The notes under the pieces were generated by a model. That model was not told the origin of the DNA and ran no database searches. It saw nothing but the letters and a program-made list of their open reading frames with translations. A DNA stretch of 64,000 nucleotides from Morganella morganii. Its GTDB lineage: Bacteria > Pseudomonadota > Gammaproteobacteria > Enterobacterales > Enterobacteriaceae. Each line of letters begins with the position of its first letter. Within the stretch, counting starts at the first letter, position 1. The position numbers were made by a program, and so were the translations under genes. Shown here piece after piece: positions 10,398 through 21,704 of this stretch. Location: NCBI RefSeq assembly GCF_003996855.1, contig NZ_NRQY01000001.1, positions 1,440,230-1,504,229 of the forward strand, in the 5' to 3' direction.

Positions 10398-11381
10398 TCA
10401 TGCATTTTTTATACGGGATATGACTTTATTCAGAATTAAATCAGTGGATTTTACAGGAATAGCGGCACTGACCGGCAAATACCACCAGTTGGTTGCAGAA
10501 AAGGCAAAACATTTCACTGCATCTTTCTCTGTCATCAGCAGTGACTGACCCGGTTTTATCAGCGCAGAAAGCTGTTCAGGGCTGTAAGCCTGGTGATCCG
10601 GAAACGCAACGCATTGTACCGGCGTCACGCCGAGTGAATTCAGTGTGGCAAAAAAGCGCGGCGGATGCCCGATGCCGGCCATTGCCACACACTCACCGAG
10701 CTCAGCCGCCGGTTTACGTGTGCCGTCTGACAGATTAACGGCCTCTCCCGCTACCAGCTGCATAGCGGTTTCGCCGGGCTGAGCGGTGCCGCCGTTAACG
10801 ATCACCGCATCCACCTGTTTCAGACGTCCCGCCCGTTCCCGCATCGGCCCGGCGGGCAGCCACCAGCCGTTACCGAAACGGCGTTCACCGTCAATCACCA
10901 CGATTTCCATATCGCGTTGCAGCGCGTAATGCTGCAAACCATCATCAGTGATAATCACATCCACCGGAGTATGCTGCAAAATAGCGTCCACCGCTGCGGC
11001 ACGGTCAGGGGCAACCGCAACCGGCACACCGGTGCGGCGGGCAATCAGCACCGGCTCATCACCGGCCTGTGCCGTCGTAGTCTCTCCGGTGATAAGCAGC
11101 GGGTAATGATCCGACTTTCCGCCGTAACCACGGGAAACCACCCCGGGACGGTAACCCCGGGCCAGCAATTGCTCTGTCAGCCAGATAACCACCGGTGTTT
11201 TGCCGTTACCGCCGGCAGTCAGATTACCAACCACCACCACAGGCACCGGCATACGGCGGGATTTTTTCAGTCCGTACCGGAACAACAAACGCCGCAGACC
11301 ACTCACCGCACCGTACAAAAACGAGAGCGGCAAGAGCAGCCAGTAAAGCTTTGAGCGGCCGGACCAAATCTTATCGATCAT
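10398..11381 (-). CDS. lpxK: Tetraacyldisaccharide 4'-kinase LpxK
   Basis: LpxK phosphorylates the 4' position of the lipid A disaccharide at the cytoplasmic face of the inner membrane. It is 327 residues (E. coli 328). A hydrophobic helix near residues 11-25 anchors the protein. The P-loop is [12 protein letters not shown] at 52-63, followed by VVSRGYGGK and the acidic [11 protein letters not shown] segment used in catalysis. The start lies 12 bp after the msbA stop, as in the conserved msbA-lpxK operon, where the product of LpxK becomes the cargo flipped by MsbA. Confidence 0.98.
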   Translation of the reverse strand: MIDKIWSGRSKLYWLLLPLSFLYGAVSGLRRLLFRYGLKKSRRMPVPVVVVGNLTAGGNGKTPVVIWLTEQLLARGYRPGVVSRGYGGKSDHYPLLITGETTTAQAGDEPVLIARRTGVPVAVAPDRAAAVDAILQHTPVDVIITDDGLQHYALQRDMEIVVIDGERRFGNGWWLPAGPMRERAGRLKQVDAVIVNGGTAQPGETAMQLVAGEAVNLSDGTRKPAAELGECVAMAGIGHPPRFFATLNSLGVTPVQCVAFPDHQAYSPEQLSALIKPGQSLLMTEKDAVKCFAFSATNWWYLPVSAAIPVKSTDLILNKVISRIKNA

Positions 11382-11393
11382 CAGTAATGCCGC

Positions 11394-13139
11394 TTAGTGA
11401 CCAAACTGCATATTATAGAGCTGTGCATAGATGCCGGGCTGTTTCACCAGCTCATCATGCGTACCACGCTCATGCACCTCACCATCCTGCACCACGAGAA
11501 TTTCATCAGCCTTCTCAATGGTGGATAAGCGGTGCGCGATCACCAGACAGGTACGGTTTTTCTGTAACTCATCGAGTGCTGCCTGAATCGCACGTTCAGA
11601 TTCGGTATCCAGTGCTGAGGTTGCCTCGTCGAGGATCAGGATCGGAGCATCGCGCAACAATGCACGGGCAATAGCAATACGCTGGCGCTGACCGCCGGAA
11701 AGCAGGACGCCGTTTTCACCGATTTCGGTATCCAGACCCTTGTCCATTTTTTTGATAAAGTCCATGGCGTAGGCCATTTCAGCGGCTTTTTCAATCTGTT
11801 CGCGGGTGTACTTCCCTTCTGTGGCATACGCGATGTTGTTCGCAACCGTATCATTGAAGAGATGGACATTCTGTGACACCAGTGCCACCTGGCTGCGCAG
11901 TGATGCCAGCGTGTAGTCACGGATGTCGTTGCCGTCGATCATAATATGTCCGCTTTCTATTTCATAAAAACGGGTGATCAGATTAGCAATGGTTGATTTC
12001 CCGGAACCGGAGCGCCCGACCAGCGCCACCGTTTTACCTGACGGGATAGTGAACGACACATTTTTCAGTGCCGGGTTCTCTTTTCCGTGATAACGGAAAG
12101 TCACATTATCGAACGTCACATCACCTTTGGCATCTTTCAGTACTTTGGTACCGGTATCTTTTTCCTGCTCCATATCGAGCAGAACAAAGAGTGTCTGGCA
12201 CGCAGCCATCCCGCGCTGGAACTGAGCGTTCACGTTAGTGAGGGATTTCAGCGGACGCATCAGGGCAATCATGGAGGAGAAAACCAGGGTGATAGAACCC
12301 GGCGTCAGTGCATCTTTAATTTCAGGGAAACTGGCGGCAAACAGAACAAATGCCAGCGCAAATGACGCGATAACCTGGATAATCGGATCGGCAACGGAAG
12401 ATGCGGTAACCAGTTTCATTCCCTGACGGCGCATATGGTTGCTGACTTTATCAAAGCGATCATTTTCCACTTTCTGACCGCCGAAAATCAGGACTTCCTT
12501 GTGACCTTTCAGCATCTGTTCCGCACTGGCGGTAACCTGTCCCATCCCGCTCTGCATATTTTTACTGATTTCACGGAAACGCACAGACACCTTGCGGATA
12601 ACGAATGCCACAATCGGCGCAATGACAATCAGAATCAGTGACAACTGCCAGCTGTTAAAAAACATAATACCGAACAGCGCGATAATATACGATCCTTCAC
12701 GGACGACCGTCACCAGCGCGCCGGAGGAAGAGGAAGCCACCTGCTCAGAATCATAGGTGATACGGGAAAGCAGTGTCCCCGTGGATTGCTGATCAAAGAA
12801 GGAAACCGGCATGCCCATCATATGCCGGAACAGGTTACGACGCATGCTCATAACTACTTTGCCGGACACCCAGGAGAGGCAATAACTGGAAACAAAACTG
12901 GAGATCCCGCGCAACAGCATCAGCCCCAGGATAATCAGCGGCATAATACGGAGAAAATCACTGTCAGCAGTACTGAAACCTTCATCAAGCAGCGGTTTCA
13001 GCAGCGACAGCATAAATGCATCGCCGCCCGCATTGATGACTAACGCAATAGCCGCCACGATGATACCTGTTTTAAACGGTGCGATTGTCGGCCATAACCG
13101 GCGGAATGTTTGCCGGGTTGAAATATCAATATCTTTCAT
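11394..13139 (-). CDS. msbA: Lipid A export ATP-binding/permease protein MsbA
   Basis: MsbA is a homodimeric ABC exporter that flips core-lipid A across the inner membrane. I chose the ATG giving [23 protein letters not shown], which aligns with the E. coli N-terminus; a TTG codon 21 bp upstream is less likely. The product is 581 residues. Six membrane helices occupy about residues 15-320. The ATPase domain has Walker [10 protein letters not shown] near 376, signature LSGGQRQR and Walker [13 protein letters not shown]. It lies 37 bp after the comEC reading frame remnant and 12 bp before lpxK. Confidence 0.97.
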   Translation of the reverse strand: MKDIDISTRQTFRRLWPTIAPFKTGIIVAAIALVINAGGDAFMLSLLKPLLDEGFSTADSDFLRIMPLIILGLMLLRGISSFVSSYCLSWVSGKVVMSMRRNLFRHMMGMPVSFFDQQSTGTLLSRITYDSEQVASSSSGALVTVVREGSYIIALFGIMFFNSWQLSLILIVIAPIVAFVIRKVSVRFREISKNMQSGMGQVTASAEQMLKGHKEVLIFGGQKVENDRFDKVSNHMRRQGMKLVTASSVADPIIQVIASFALAFVLFAASFPEIKDALTPGSITLVFSSMIALMRPLKSLTNVNAQFQRGMAACQTLFVLLDMEQEKDTGTKVLKDAKGDVTFDNVTFRYHGKENPALKNVSFTIPSGKTVALVGRSGSGKSTIANLITRFYEIESGHIMIDGNDIRDYTLASLRSQVALVSQNVHLFNDTVANNIAYATEGKYTREQIEKAAEMAYAMDFIKKMDKGLDTEIGENGVLLSGGQRQRIAIARALLRDAPILILDEATSALDTESERAIQAALDELQKNRTCLVIAHRLSTIEKADEILVVQDGEVHERGTHDELVKQPGIYAQLYNMQFGH

Positions 13140-13176
13140 TATTGCGTTTACCAATACCAAAAATTAGCTGCCTATA

Positions 13177-13380
13177 TTACCCGTTTACTGGCTGATCTCC
13201 AAACCATGCACTGAACCAGCGGGCTGAGAGATGAAAACGGTATGTCACAACAGATATCTTTCCGGCAAAAAAGTGTACAGAAGTCTGGCCGCTGTGCGCA
13301 GTATCATGCCACTGCACGCCGAGATCATGATAGCGACGGCGTACTTTATCAGAAGGCAGGCGCCACGGGCTATAGCGCAA
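13177..13380 (-). pseudogene. comEC: comEC C-terminal remnant, out of frame
   Basis: This segment encodes RYSPWRLPSDKVRRRYHDLGV and continues to HLSARWFSAWFGDQPVNG. It matches the C-terminus of E. coli YcaI (RYNAWRLPSNKVKHRYQ ... WYHQWFGVPVDNG) but is in a different frame from the upstream 704-codon gene. The frame changes at about 13371-13382, where the coding strand reads GTTGCGCTATAG. Restoring one GC unit (GTTGCGCGCTAT) would join the frames as SVARYSPW. The remnant has no start of its own beyond a TTG and is unlikely to be made separately. Confidence 0.88.
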
Positions 13381-15484
13381 CGGAAACCAGTGCGAAAGCG
13401 GGATTTACCGCACGAATAAAAAATTCTGATGATGAGGTTTTGCTGCCATGGTGCGGAACTTGCAGTACCGTGGCGGATAGCTCATCTTTATACTTAATCA
13501 GCTGTTTTTCTGCCTGTTTTTCAATATCACCGGTCAGTAAAACCTGATATCTCCCGTCGCTGATGCGGATAACACAGGAACCGTCGTTTTTACTCAGCTG
13601 ATATTTTTCATCCGGCCACAACACCTCAAAATACAATGACTGCCATACCCAGCGTTCCCCGCGGCGGCAGGGTGTATCAGCCTGCGGGATATTGCCTTTT
13701 ACCACGGCGGCGGGATAAGCACGGCGCAGTGAGTTCAGCCCGCCGGTGTGGTCACGGTGATCATGGCTGATCATAATCCAGTCCGGGGTCAGGCGGTGAT
13801 AATGCAGATAAGGCATTACCGTGCGCAGCCCGTCATCCCGTGATCCGAAGCGGTTGCCGGTATCATACAGCACTGCTCTGCCGTCCTTTATGATAACTGC
13901 CGCCAGCCCGTGCCCGATATCCAGCAATGTAACCGACCATTCCGGTAACGGCGTTTTCCGCAGATACAGGCAACAACTGAACACCATTCCCGGCAACAAC
14001 AGAGGATGCTGCCGCCACATATCCAGCCGGATAATATAAACAGCCACCCACATCAGCGGTACCCATATCAGGGCAGTATGTCCTGTGGCCAGCCAGCCCT
14101 GCGCCAGAAACGGCAGCGGCCATAATGCCAGTGTCAGGGAGTAATCCGCCAGCGGTAGTGCAATCTCTGTCAGCAACCCGGCAAACAGTAACGGAACTGT
14201 CAGAAAAGAGATCACCGGCACGACCCACAGATTACTCAGGAACGACAACGTATTCATACCACCGAAAAAAAATCCCTGAACCGGCAGCAACAACAGAAAT
14301 AAGCCGGCCTGGTAAGAGAAAAACAGCCGGATATTGCGCCACCAACGGGTAAAATGTGTCACGGGGATAAAATCAGGTCTGCGGAATAAAGCACCGGTAT
14401 GATGCCAGAACAGTAATGCGGCCACCGCCGTATAAGACAGCCGGAATCCGGCGGATAAAATCGTCAGCGGGTCGGACAACAGTAACAGCGCCGCACTGAT
14501 CACAACAAACTGATATGCCGGCAGATGATAATGCCGCCAGCGCAACAGATGCCACAATAGCAAAGCAGTCAATGCCCGGCAGGCGGGAACCGCAAACCCG
14601 GCCAGCCAGACATAAGCAATGGCAGCACACACTGACAGCACTGACGGAATAAGGTATGACATCACACGCAGCGGTAACAGCAGTAACAGCAAACGTCCTG
14701 CCCACCAGCCCCATAACGCTGCCAGTCCGATATGCAGCCCGGAAATAGCCACCACGTGTGCCACACCGGTTTCCTGCACCAGCCTGCGCTGCTCCGGTGT
14801 GATACCGCGCCGCTCACCAAACAGCAGTGCCGCCATCAGTCCGCTGTGCGGCAGGTTATCCATCACGGGAAGATATGCAGCAATCATCTTCTGACGCGGA
14901 TTGCAGACGGAAGATAATTTTTCGCTGCGGCCCGGAGTCAGAGAAAACAGAACCCGCTCTGAAAATAAATATTGCTGCCGGTTTGATTGCCCTTCATTTA
15001 ACTGACCATGAACCGGCCGTAATACCGGACGAAATATACGCCATATCTCCCCGGCACACTCTGGTTTAAATGAACCTTTTATCTTTATATTAATAAAAAC
15101 AGTATCATCATAACTTTTATTATTAATATTAATAATGCGGCCCCTGACCAAATAATAATCAGATGGATTGATAATAATATCGCGAATCATAACATCGATA
15201 TATACAGGTTGTTCAACGGTAAAGAGTGATAATGTACTACCAAGATAAATATTTACGATCAAAAAAGTACTGATAACAATGCGGATAAAAAAACTCAGCT
15301 GGGTACGAATTAGAAACAGCAAACAAACACTGACGAATAACAGCAGACTTTCTGTCGTTGATAACAGTCGTGGTATCAGCAGTAAAGGCAGGTGCCCTGC
15401 CACCACAGCTGCTGCGGCCAGCCAGAGTGACAGAGGACGGGGAAACAGATATTTCAGCACAGCCACAACAGACATATTACTCAT
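13370..15484 (-). CDS. comEC: ComEC/YcaI DNA-uptake channel protein, frameshifted at its 3' end
   Basis: This belongs to the ComEC/Rec2 family, which carries one DNA strand across the inner membrane in competent bacteria; its use in enterics is unclear. The 704 residues contain N-terminal membrane helices, the Competence transmembrane domain (from about GLMAALLFGERRGITPEQRRLVQ, near residue 220) and a metallo-beta-lactamase-like domain with SHDHRDHTGG near residue 573. Translation stops at a TAG after LVSVAL, about 65 residues before the family end, because of an apparent 2-bp loss. Residues 60-140 are encoded by unusually AT-rich DNA. The repaired gene would be about 769 codons (E. coli YcaI 754). 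It precedes msbA, as in E. coli. Confidence 0.9.
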   Translation of the reverse strand: MSNMSVVAVLKYLFPRPLSLWLAAAAVVAGHLPLLLIPRLLSTTESLLLFVSVCLLFLIRTQLSFFIRIVISTFLIVNIYLGSTLSLFTVEQPVYIDVMIRDIIINPSDYYLVRGRIININNKSYDDTVFINIKIKGSFKPECAGEIWRIFRPVLRPVHGQLNEGQSNRQQYLFSERVLFSLTPGRSEKLSSVCNPRQKMIAAYLPVMDNLPHSGLMAALLFGERRGITPEQRRLVQETGVAHVVAISGLHIGLAALWGWWAGRLLLLLLPLRVMSYLIPSVLSVCAAIAYVWLAGFAVPACRALTALLLWHLLRWRHYHLPAYQFVVISAALLLLSDPLTILSAGFRLSYTAVAALLFWHHTGALFRRPDFIPVTHFTRWWRNIRLFFSYQAGLFLLLLPVQGFFFGGMNTLSFLSNLWVVPVISFLTVPLLFAGLLTEIALPLADYSLTLALWPLPFLAQGWLATGHTALIWVPLMWVAVYIIRLDMWRQHPLLLPGMVFSCCLYLRKTPLPEWSVTLLDIGHGLAAVIIKDGRAVLYDTGNRFGSRDDGLRTVMPYLHYHRLTPDWIMISHDHRDHTGGLNSLRRAYPAAVVKGNIPQADTPCRRGERWVWQSLYFEVLWPDEKYQLSKNDGSCVIRISDGRYQVLLTGDIEKQAEKQLIKYKDELSATVLQVPHHGSKTSSSEFFIRAVNPAFALVSVAL

Positions 15485-15803
15485 CCGGCAGGTAAACAGG
15501 CGGGTATTATGTTATGGCCGGCATCACATGTTATTCTGATTACAGAAAGATGAGAGTTGTCACGAATTTATATTTTAACTATACAAATAATCAATTTTTT
15601 TATGCGAGTCAACTCACAATTATTTGCTTAATTATAAATACACTCTAATTTCTGATAGTATTTTATGACGAACTGAATATGATATCTTCCGGTAACCTAT
15701 TATTAATAAATGAACTCAGCTTGCCAACACCAGAACCTGATACAACCATAGTTAATACTATATTAACATTTTTATAATAATGATATTCTATTGTTTATTG
15801 CAA
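15485..15803. other. AT-rich gap between ihfB and comEC
   Basis: These 319 bp are very AT-rich, with many short A and T runs, and contain no ORF that I recognise. They must carry the comEC promoter on the minus strand. The composition resembles the AT-rich 5' third of comEC, so the whole 15.06-15.80 kb stretch stands out from its neighbours. I could not define individual sites. Confidence 0.4.
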
Positions 15804-15830
15804 AAAAATGACGCCGGTGGCGTCATTTTT
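15804..15830 (-). terminator. ihfB terminator
   Basis: The stem AAAAATGACGCC with its complement has a GGT loop, 18 bp after the ihfB stop. On the minus strand it ends in a T-run. Confidence 0.85.
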
Positions 15831-15847
15831 ATTATCTCTGTCAATAA

Positions 15848-16132
15848 TCAAGCATAGATATTTGCGCGGTCGCGTAACTCTTTGCCCGGTTTGAAGTGAG
15901 GAACGTGTTTACCTTCCAGTTCCACCTGTTCGCCGGTTTTCGGGTTACGACCTACCCGCGGTGCACGGTAGTGCAGAGAAAAACTGCCGAATCCACGGAT
16001 TTCAATACGCTCACCGTCAGCAAGTGTATTTGCCATATGCTCAAGGATCTCTTTTACTGCTTCTTCAACAACTTTAGCCGGAAGATGAGATTGTTGGCCT
16101 GCCAGCTTCTCAATCAGTTCAGATTTGGTCAT
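15848..16132 (-). CDS. ihfB: Integration host factor subunit beta
   Basis: IhfB is the beta subunit of IHF, the heterodimer that bends DNA at specific sites in recombination, replication and transcription. The ATG giving [12 protein letters not shown] yields exactly 94 residues, the usual length, and follows the ribosome site GGAGGTTAT. The upstream in-frame extension overlaps rpsA and is not conserved. [22 protein letters not shown] contains the beta arm and the Pro that intercalates into DNA. It follows rpsA by 65 bp, as in E. coli (cmk-rpsA-ihfB), and has its own terminator. Confidence 0.98.
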   Translation of the reverse strand: MTKSELIEKLAGQQSHLPAKVVEEAVKEILEHMANTLADGERIEIRGFGSFSLHYRAPRVGRNPKTGEQVELEGKHVPHFKPGKELRDRANIYA

Positions 16133-16197
16133 ATAACCTCCTGGACTACCCTGGTTATCATAAAAGCAGACCGCTTGCGCGGCCTGCCGCTGCTTAA

Positions 16198-17871
16198 TCA
16201 CTCGCCTTTAGCTGCTTTGAAAGCTTCTGCCATTGCGTTGTTAGAGAAGCCAGCTTCTTCCTGTTTGTTGACAGTCGCGATAGCGTCTTTTTCATCCGCT
16301 TCGTCTTTTGCACGTACAGACAGGTTGATTACACGGTTTTTACGATCAACACCGGTGTATTTCGCTTCAACTTCATCACCAACATTCAGAACCAGAGTAG
16401 CATCTTCAACGCGATCGCGTGAAGCTTCTGATGCACGCAGGTAACCTTCAACGCCATCCATCAGCTCAACAGTTGCGCCTTTAGCGTCTACTGCGGTTAC
16501 TTTACCGGTGACGATAGCACCTTTCTTAGTAACAGCGGTGTAGTTGTTGAACGGATCTTCAGCTAACTGCTTAACTCCCAGAGAGATACGCTCGCGCTCT
16601 GCATCAACCTGCAGAACAACAGCTGCGATTTCGTCGCCTTTTTTGTATTCACGTACTGCTTCTTCGCCTGCAACGTTCCAGGAGATGTCAGACAGGTGAA
16701 CCAAACCGTCGATGCCGCCATCTAAACCAATGAAGATACCGAAGTCAGTAATTGACTTGATTTTACCTTCAACGCGGTCACCTTTGTTGTGAGTTTCCGC
16801 GAACAGCTGCCATGGGTTAGATTTGCACTGTTTCAGGCCGAGGGAGATACGACGACGTTCTTCGTCGATGTCCAGAACCATAACTTCAACAACGTCGCCC
16901 ACGTTAACAACTTTAGATGGGTGGATGTTTTTGTTGGTCCAGTCCATTTCAGAAACGTGTACCAGACCTTCAACGCCTTCTTCGATTTCAACGAAGCAGC
17001 CGTAGTCAGTCAGGTTGGTCACGCGACCGGTCAGACGGGTGTTCTCAGGGTAACGCTTAGCGATTGCGACCCAAGGATCTTCGCCCAGCTGTTTCAGGCC
17101 CAGAGATACGCGGGTACGTTCACGGTCGAATTTCAGCACTTTAACAGTGATTTCGTCGCCGACATTCACGATTTCGCTTGGGTGTTTAACACGTTTCCAC
17201 GCCATATCAGTGATATGCAGCAGACCATCAACGCCGCCCAGATCAACGAATGCACCGTAGTCAGTGAGGTTCTTAACGATACCTTTAACTTCCATGCCTT
17301 CCTGGAGGTTTTCCAGCAGCTGATCGCGCTCTGCGCTGTTTTCTGATTCGATAACTGCACGACGGGAAACAACCACGTTGTTGCGTTTCTGATCCAGCTT
17401 GATTACTTTGAACTCAAGCTCTTTGCCTTCCAGATGCGTGGTGTCACGAACAGGACGCACGTCAACCAGTGAACCCGGCAGGAACGCACGGATACCGTTC
17501 AGTTCGACAGTGAAACCGCCTTTCACTTTACCGTTGATAACACCGGTAACAGTTTCAGCTTCTTCGTATGCTTTTTCCAGCATCAGCCATGCTTCGTGGC
17601 GTTTTGCTTTCTCGCGGGACAGAACAGTTTCACCGAAACCGTCTTCTACTGCGTCCAGAGCAACATCAACTTCGTCGCCAACCTGGATTTCCAGCTCGCC
17701 CTGAGCATTTTTGAACTGTTCTACCGGAATAGCAGATTCTGATTTCAGACCTGCGTCAACCAGAACAACGTCTTTATCGATAGCAACAACGGTACCACGG
17801 ACGATAGCGCCCGGACGAGTTTCGATAGCCTGCAGGGATTCTTCAAAGAGTTGAGCAAAAGATTCAGTCAT
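16198..17871 (-). CDS. rpsA: 30S ribosomal protein S1
   Basis: S1 binds mRNA leaders on the 30S subunit and is needed for most initiation events. It is 557 residues, identical in length to E. coli S1. Six S1 motifs can be traced, for example [43 protein letters not shown] and [21 protein letters not shown]. Codon choice is strongly biased toward preferred codons, unlike the flanking genes, as expected for an abundant protein. The 226 bp between cmk and rpsA should hold its promoter and the leader through which S1 represses its own synthesis in E. coli. Confidence 0.99.
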   Translation of the reverse strand: MTESFAQLFEESLQAIETRPGAIVRGTVVAIDKDVVLVDAGLKSESAIPVEQFKNAQGELEIQVGDEVDVALDAVEDGFGETVLSREKAKRHEAWLMLEKAYEEAETVTGVINGKVKGGFTVELNGIRAFLPGSLVDVRPVRDTTHLEGKELEFKVIKLDQKRNNVVVSRRAVIESENSAERDQLLENLQEGMEVKGIVKNLTDYGAFVDLGGVDGLLHITDMAWKRVKHPSEIVNVGDEITVKVLKFDRERTRVSLGLKQLGEDPWVAIAKRYPENTRLTGRVTNLTDYGCFVEIEEGVEGLVHVSEMDWTNKNIHPSKVVNVGDVVEVMVLDIDEERRRISLGLKQCKSNPWQLFAETHNKGDRVEGKIKSITDFGIFIGLDGGIDGLVHLSDISWNVAGEEAVREYKKGDEIAAVVLQVDAERERISLGVKQLAEDPFNNYTAVTKKGAIVTGKVTAVDAKGATVELMDGVEGYLRASEASRDRVEDATLVLNVGDEVEAKYTGVDRKNRVINLSVRAKDEADEKDAIATVNKQEEAGFSNNAMAEAFKAAKGE

Positions 17872-18097
17872 GTTTGATCTTCAAGTGTTTAAGTATTAAC
17901 GTCCATTTAGCATCCGGCCGAATGGGGTTGTTTCACATACCTTGCAACATTCCTTGTCACAAAGGGGTGGCAGAAAACTGCTTCTTTGCCTTGTTTTCTG
18001 CCGGTAAAAAACTTCAACTTAACATTATAAACAAAAACGAATACAGAAACCTACTAAAAAACACGTTTTCAGTCAGATTTTCCGCAAATTTTGTTTA

Positions 18098-18787
18098 TCA
18101 TTCCGCCGTTTCTGCCAGTTTTGCCTTCGTATAACGGAGGGCTTCGGCAATAACGTCGTCAATTGACATGGTTGTTGAGTCCAGAACCAGCGCATCGCCG
18201 GCAGCCACCAGCGGAGCAACCGCACGGTTGCGGTCGCGGTAATCGCGCTCTTCTATCTCAGCAAGAAGGCGGTCAAAATTAACACTAAAGCCTTTATCCT
18301 GCAACTGCTTCATCCGGCGGTGGGCGCGCTCCTGCGCACTGGCATCGAGGAAAATTTTCACCGGTGCGTCAGGGAAAACGACGGTGCCCATGTCGCGGCC
18401 GTCCGCAATCAGGCCCGGTGCCACACGGAATGCGCGCTGACGGCGCAGCAGGGCTTCACGGACACGCGGGAATGCGGCGATTTGTGAGGCAGTCATACCC
18501 ACCTCTTCCTGACGGATACCCCGGCTGACATCCTCACCTTCCAGAATAATCTCGAGGCCGGATTCTTTTGCCAGGAATGTCACATCCAGATTCGCGGCCA
18601 GCGGAACCAGTGCATCTTCCGAGGTAATATCCACATGATGATGCAGTGCCGCCAGTGCCAGAACGCGGTAAATTGCGCCGGAGTCCAGTAAATGCCATCC
18701 CATTTCGTTTGCCAGTGCGTGACAAAGTGTGCCTTTGCCCGCGCCGCTCGGGCCGTCAATGGTGATGACCGGAACATATACTGCCAT
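18098..18787 (-). CDS. cmk: Cytidylate kinase
   Basis: Cmk phosphorylates CMP and dCMP with ATP, which recycles CMP from RNA and lipid turnover. It is 229 residues (E. coli 227). The P-loop is GPSGAGKG at residues 12-19; LLDSGAIYR and the [17 protein letters not shown] segment bind the nucleoside monophosphate, and [10 protein letters not shown] is the lid region. It lies between aroA and rpsA. E. coli ycaL, which sits between aroA and cmk there, is absent. Confidence 0.98.
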   Translation of the reverse strand: MAVYVPVITIDGPSGAGKGTLCHALANEMGWHLLDSGAIYRVLALAALHHHVDITSEDALVPLAANLDVTFLAKESGLEIILEGEDVSRGIRQEEVGMTASQIAAFPRVREALLRRQRAFRVAPGLIADGRDMGTVVFPDAPVKIFLDASAQERAHRRMKQLQDKGFSVNFDRLLAEIEERDYRDRNRAVAPLVAAGDALVLDSTTMSIDDVIAEALRYTKAKLAETAE

Positions 18788-18903
18788 GCGAACTCTCCTG
18801 TCGCAGTCCGGCGGCCGTCACAACGGCCGCCTGAAAAAAGATGCCGGTATTATACGCATCTGTGACAGCAGAGGAAACGCCCTGTACGCGGAACAGCGCT
18901 TTT

Positions 18904-20181
18904 TTATTCTGACAGCGCCGCCAGTTCACTGAAGTAGCCGGGGAAGGTTTTTGCCGTGCAGCCCGGATCGAGAATCGTGACCGGGGTGTCTGACAATGCC
19001 ACCAGCGAGAAACACATGGCGATCCGGTGATCGTTATAGGTTTCAATTTCCGCATGCTGAAGTTTTGCAGGCGGGGTTACCTGAATATAATCATGGCCCT
19101 CTTCCACCTGCGCACCAACCTTGCGCAGTTCAGCGGCCATCGCACTGAGACGATCGGTCTCTTTCACCCGCCAGTTATAGATATTGCGGATAGTGGTCGT
19201 CCCCTCTGCAAACAGCGCAGTAGTGGCAATGGTCATTGCCGCATCCGGAATAGCGTTCATATCCATATCGATACCGTGCAGGGTATCGCGGGTGCATTCA
19301 ATCCAGGTGTCAGCAAACGTCACTTTCGCCCCCATCTTTTCCAGCACTGCCGCAAATTGCGTGTCACCCTGCAAACTGTTGCGCCCGATGCCGGTGACCC
19401 GCACGGTTCCGCCTTTAATTGCCGCCGCCGCAAGGAAATAAGACGCGGATGACGCATCCCCTTCCACCAGGTACTGCCCCGGGGACTGATACTGCTGTTT
19501 TCCTTTGATCAGGAAACGGCGGTAATCTTCATTCACCACCGTGATATCAAACACGGACATCATCGCCAGTGTGATATCAATATACGGTTTGGACACCAGC
19601 TCGCCGGTGATGGTAATTTCGGTGTCATTCTCCGCCGGCGGAGCCGCCATCAGCAGTGCGGTCAGAAACTGGCTGGATACCGAACCGTCCACACTGATAC
19701 GACCGCCGGTAAAGCCGCCGCGTATACGCAGCGGCGGGTAACCGTCATTTTCCGGGAAATCAATCCGCGCACCGCCCTGACGCAGTGCATCAGTCAGATG
19801 GCCGATCGGCCGCTCTTTCATACGCGGTTCGCCGGTCAGGGTAATGTCATTATCGCCCAGACACAGCGCCGCCGTCAGCGGGCGCATTGCCGTACCGGCA
19901 TTGCCGAGAAACAGCTCAATACCTTTAAATCCGCTGATTGGTTTGCCCTGACCTTCCACGATACATTCGGTTTTGTCGTCAGAAAGCTGATAACGTATCC
20001 CCAGTTCCCGCAGTGCACTGAGCATATGACGGATATCATCACTGTCGAGCAGGTTGATAAGGCGTGTGGTGCCCGCTGCCTGTGCCGCCAGCAGCAATGC
20101 CCGGTTAGAGACACTTTTGGAGCCGGGCAGATTTATCGTCCCGTTAATGCGGGCGATGGGTTGTAACGTCAGGGAATCCAT
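18904..20181 (-). CDS. aroA: 3-phosphoshikimate 1-carboxyvinyltransferase (EPSP synthase)
   Basis: AroA joins shikimate-3-phosphate and phosphoenolpyruvate to form EPSP in the aromatic amino acid pathway. It is 425 residues (E. coli 427). [16 protein letters not shown] (about residues 18-33) holds Lys22 and Arg27 of the active site, and [13 protein letters not shown] (91-103) is the class I pattern. [13 protein letters not shown] marks the C-terminus. It follows serC by 84 bp with an intervening hairpin, as in the E. coli serC-aroA mixed operon, where read-through past a partial terminator sets aroA expression. Confidence 0.98.
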   Translation of the reverse strand: MDSLTLQPIARINGTINLPGSKSVSNRALLLAAQAAGTTRLINLLDSDDIRHMLSALRELGIRYQLSDDKTECIVEGQGKPISGFKGIELFLGNAGTAMRPLTAALCLGDNDITLTGEPRMKERPIGHLTDALRQGGARIDFPENDGYPPLRIRGGFTGGRISVDGSVSSQFLTALLMAAPPAENDTEITITGELVSKPYIDITLAMMSVFDITVVNEDYRRFLIKGKQQYQSPGQYLVEGDASSASYFLAAAAIKGGTVRVTGIGRNSLQGDTQFAAVLEKMGAKVTFADTWIECTRDTLHGIDMDMNAIPDAAMTIATTALFAEGTTTIRNIYNWRVKETDRLSAMAAELRKVGAQVEEGHDYIQVTPPAKLQHAEIETYNDHRIAMCFSLVALSDTPVTILDPGCTAKTFPGYFSELAALSE

Positions 20182-20215
20182 ACGAAATTATTCTCCGGTG
20201 TATAACATAAAAACG

Positions 20216-20246
20216 AAAAACGGGGCCGGATGTAAATCCGGTCCCG
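20216..20246 (-). terminator. Hairpin between serC and aroA
   Basis: On the minus strand an 11-bp stem (CGGGACCGGAT with a 4-base loop and one G-U pair) is followed by CGTTTTT. It lies 20 bp after the serC stop and 35 bp before the aroA ATG, so it may act as a partial terminator inside the operon. Confidence 0.7.
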
Positions 20247-20265
20247 GAAAAGTGTCTGCAAAAAA

Positions 20266-21351
20266 TCAGCTGTGACGGCTTTCAAATTCCGCCATAAATT
20301 CAGCCAGTGCGCGTACGCCCTCATACGGCATCGCATTATAAATAGAAGCGCGCATACCGCCGGCCACTTTATGGCCTTTCAGGGAGACCAGCCCTGCCGC
20401 TTGTGCTTCGGCGAGGAATTTGCTGTCCAGTGACGGATCAGACATCTGGAACGGCACGTTCATCAGTGAACGGTTAGCCGCCGCCACACGGTTAATGTAG
20501 AAATCACTGTGATCCACGGCTGAATAGAGCAGTTGTGCTTTGTCATAGTTGATCCGGGCAATTTCCTGTAATCCGCCCTGTTCAATCAGCCACTTAAAGA
20601 CCATACCGGAGAGATACCAAGCAAAGGTCGGCGGAGTGTTGAACATGGAGTCACATCCGCTCAGTACGGTATAATCGAGGATGGACGGCGTTTCTCTGCG
20701 TGCTTTACCCAGCAGATCCTCACGGATAATCACCAGGGTCAGCCCCGCCGGGCCGATATTTTTCTGGGCACCCGCATAAATCACCCCGAAACGGCTGACA
20801 TCCAGCGGTTTTGACAGGATGGCGGAGGAGTAATCCGCGATCACGATTTTATCGCCGAAGTCCGGCTCTTCGTGAATAGCAATACCATCAATGGTTTCGT
20901 TCGGGCAGTAGTGCACATAGGCCGCGTCATCACTGAGCTGCCATTCACTCATCGGCTTCACACCGATACCGTCTTCTGATTCGGTTCTGACATTAATAAT
21001 GTTCGGTGTGCAATATTTTTTTGCTTCTTCTGCCGCACATTCCGCCCAGTATCCGCCCACCACATAATCCGCTTTGGTCTTCTCACCCAGCAGATTCATC
21101 GGCAGTGCGGCAAAATGCCCGCGTGCACCGCCGTGACAGAACAGCACTTTGTAGTTATCCGGCACTGCGAGGATCTGACGCAGATTATTTTCCGCTTCCT
21201 TCGCCACAGACATAAATTCTTTGCTGCGGTGGCTGATTTCCATGACTGAGGTGCCGAGCCCGCGCCAGTTGCACAGTTCCTGCTCAGCACGGCGCAGCAC
21301 TTCAACCGGCAGCATAGCCGGACCGGCACTAAAGTTGTATACTTGACTCAT
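20266..21351 (-). CDS. serC: Phosphoserine aminotransferase
   Basis: SerC is a PLP enzyme that makes phosphoserine for serine synthesis and also acts in pyridoxal phosphate synthesis. I chose the ATG giving [15 protein letters not shown]; a GTG three codons upstream is less likely. The product is 361 residues (E. coli 362). The PLP lysine is Lys197 in [11 protein letters not shown], and [16 protein letters not shown] binds the cofactor phosphate. The ribosome site is TGAGGT just before the ATG. It heads the serC-aroA operon. Confidence 0.98.
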   Translation of the reverse strand: MSQVYNFSAGPAMLPVEVLRRAEQELCNWRGLGTSVMEISHRSKEFMSVAKEAENNLRQILAVPDNYKVLFCHGGARGHFAALPMNLLGEKTKADYVVGGYWAECAAEEAKKYCTPNIINVRTESEDGIGVKPMSEWQLSDDAAYVHYCPNETIDGIAIHEEPDFGDKIVIADYSSAILSKPLDVSRFGVIYAGAQKNIGPAGLTLVIIREDLLGKARRETPSILDYTVLSGCDSMFNTPPTFAWYLSGMVFKWLIEQGGLQEIARINYDKAQLLYSAVDHSDFYINRVAAANRSLMNVPFQMSDPSLDSKFLAEAQAAGLVSLKGHKVAGGMRASIYNAMPYEGVRALAEFMAEFESRHS

Positions 21352-21704
21352 TGACCTCACCCTATCTGTAAATTAACGCCCTGTATATCCATCATATGAA
21401 TACGCCCTGTCTGTCGGTTTTATCACTCCCCATCCTTCGCTGCAATGCTTATTGCATGATGGGCGGCAAACCCTTTTTATCGCCCGGCAGAATATCTGAC
21501 TGACTCTGACCATCAGATTGGGATATTATATAATGTATTTCCGGAGATACATGACGCACGGCGGAAATACAGCGGAATAACGCGGTGGCAACTTTACATT
21601 CACAAAGGTAGCCGCTGACACGAAAAATCCGTATTATGTGCGCCTTTCTTCCCCGGTATTCCTGAGTCCGCATGCAGCGGGCCGTTACAGCAATTGTGGA
21701 CCCC
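21352..21704. other. Divergent promoter region of serC and ycaO
   Basis: These 353 bp have no convincing gene; E. coli ycaP, which lies here in K-12, is absent. A palindromic ATTATATAAT at 21525-21534 could supply a -10 element for either strand, but no good -35 pairs with it. No regulator site could be assigned. Confidence 0.4.

Noticed and set aside
13140..13160. TTG start adding seven residues to MsbA
   Set aside because: The following ATG aligns with the E. coli N-terminus, and TTG is a rare start with no clear ribosome site.
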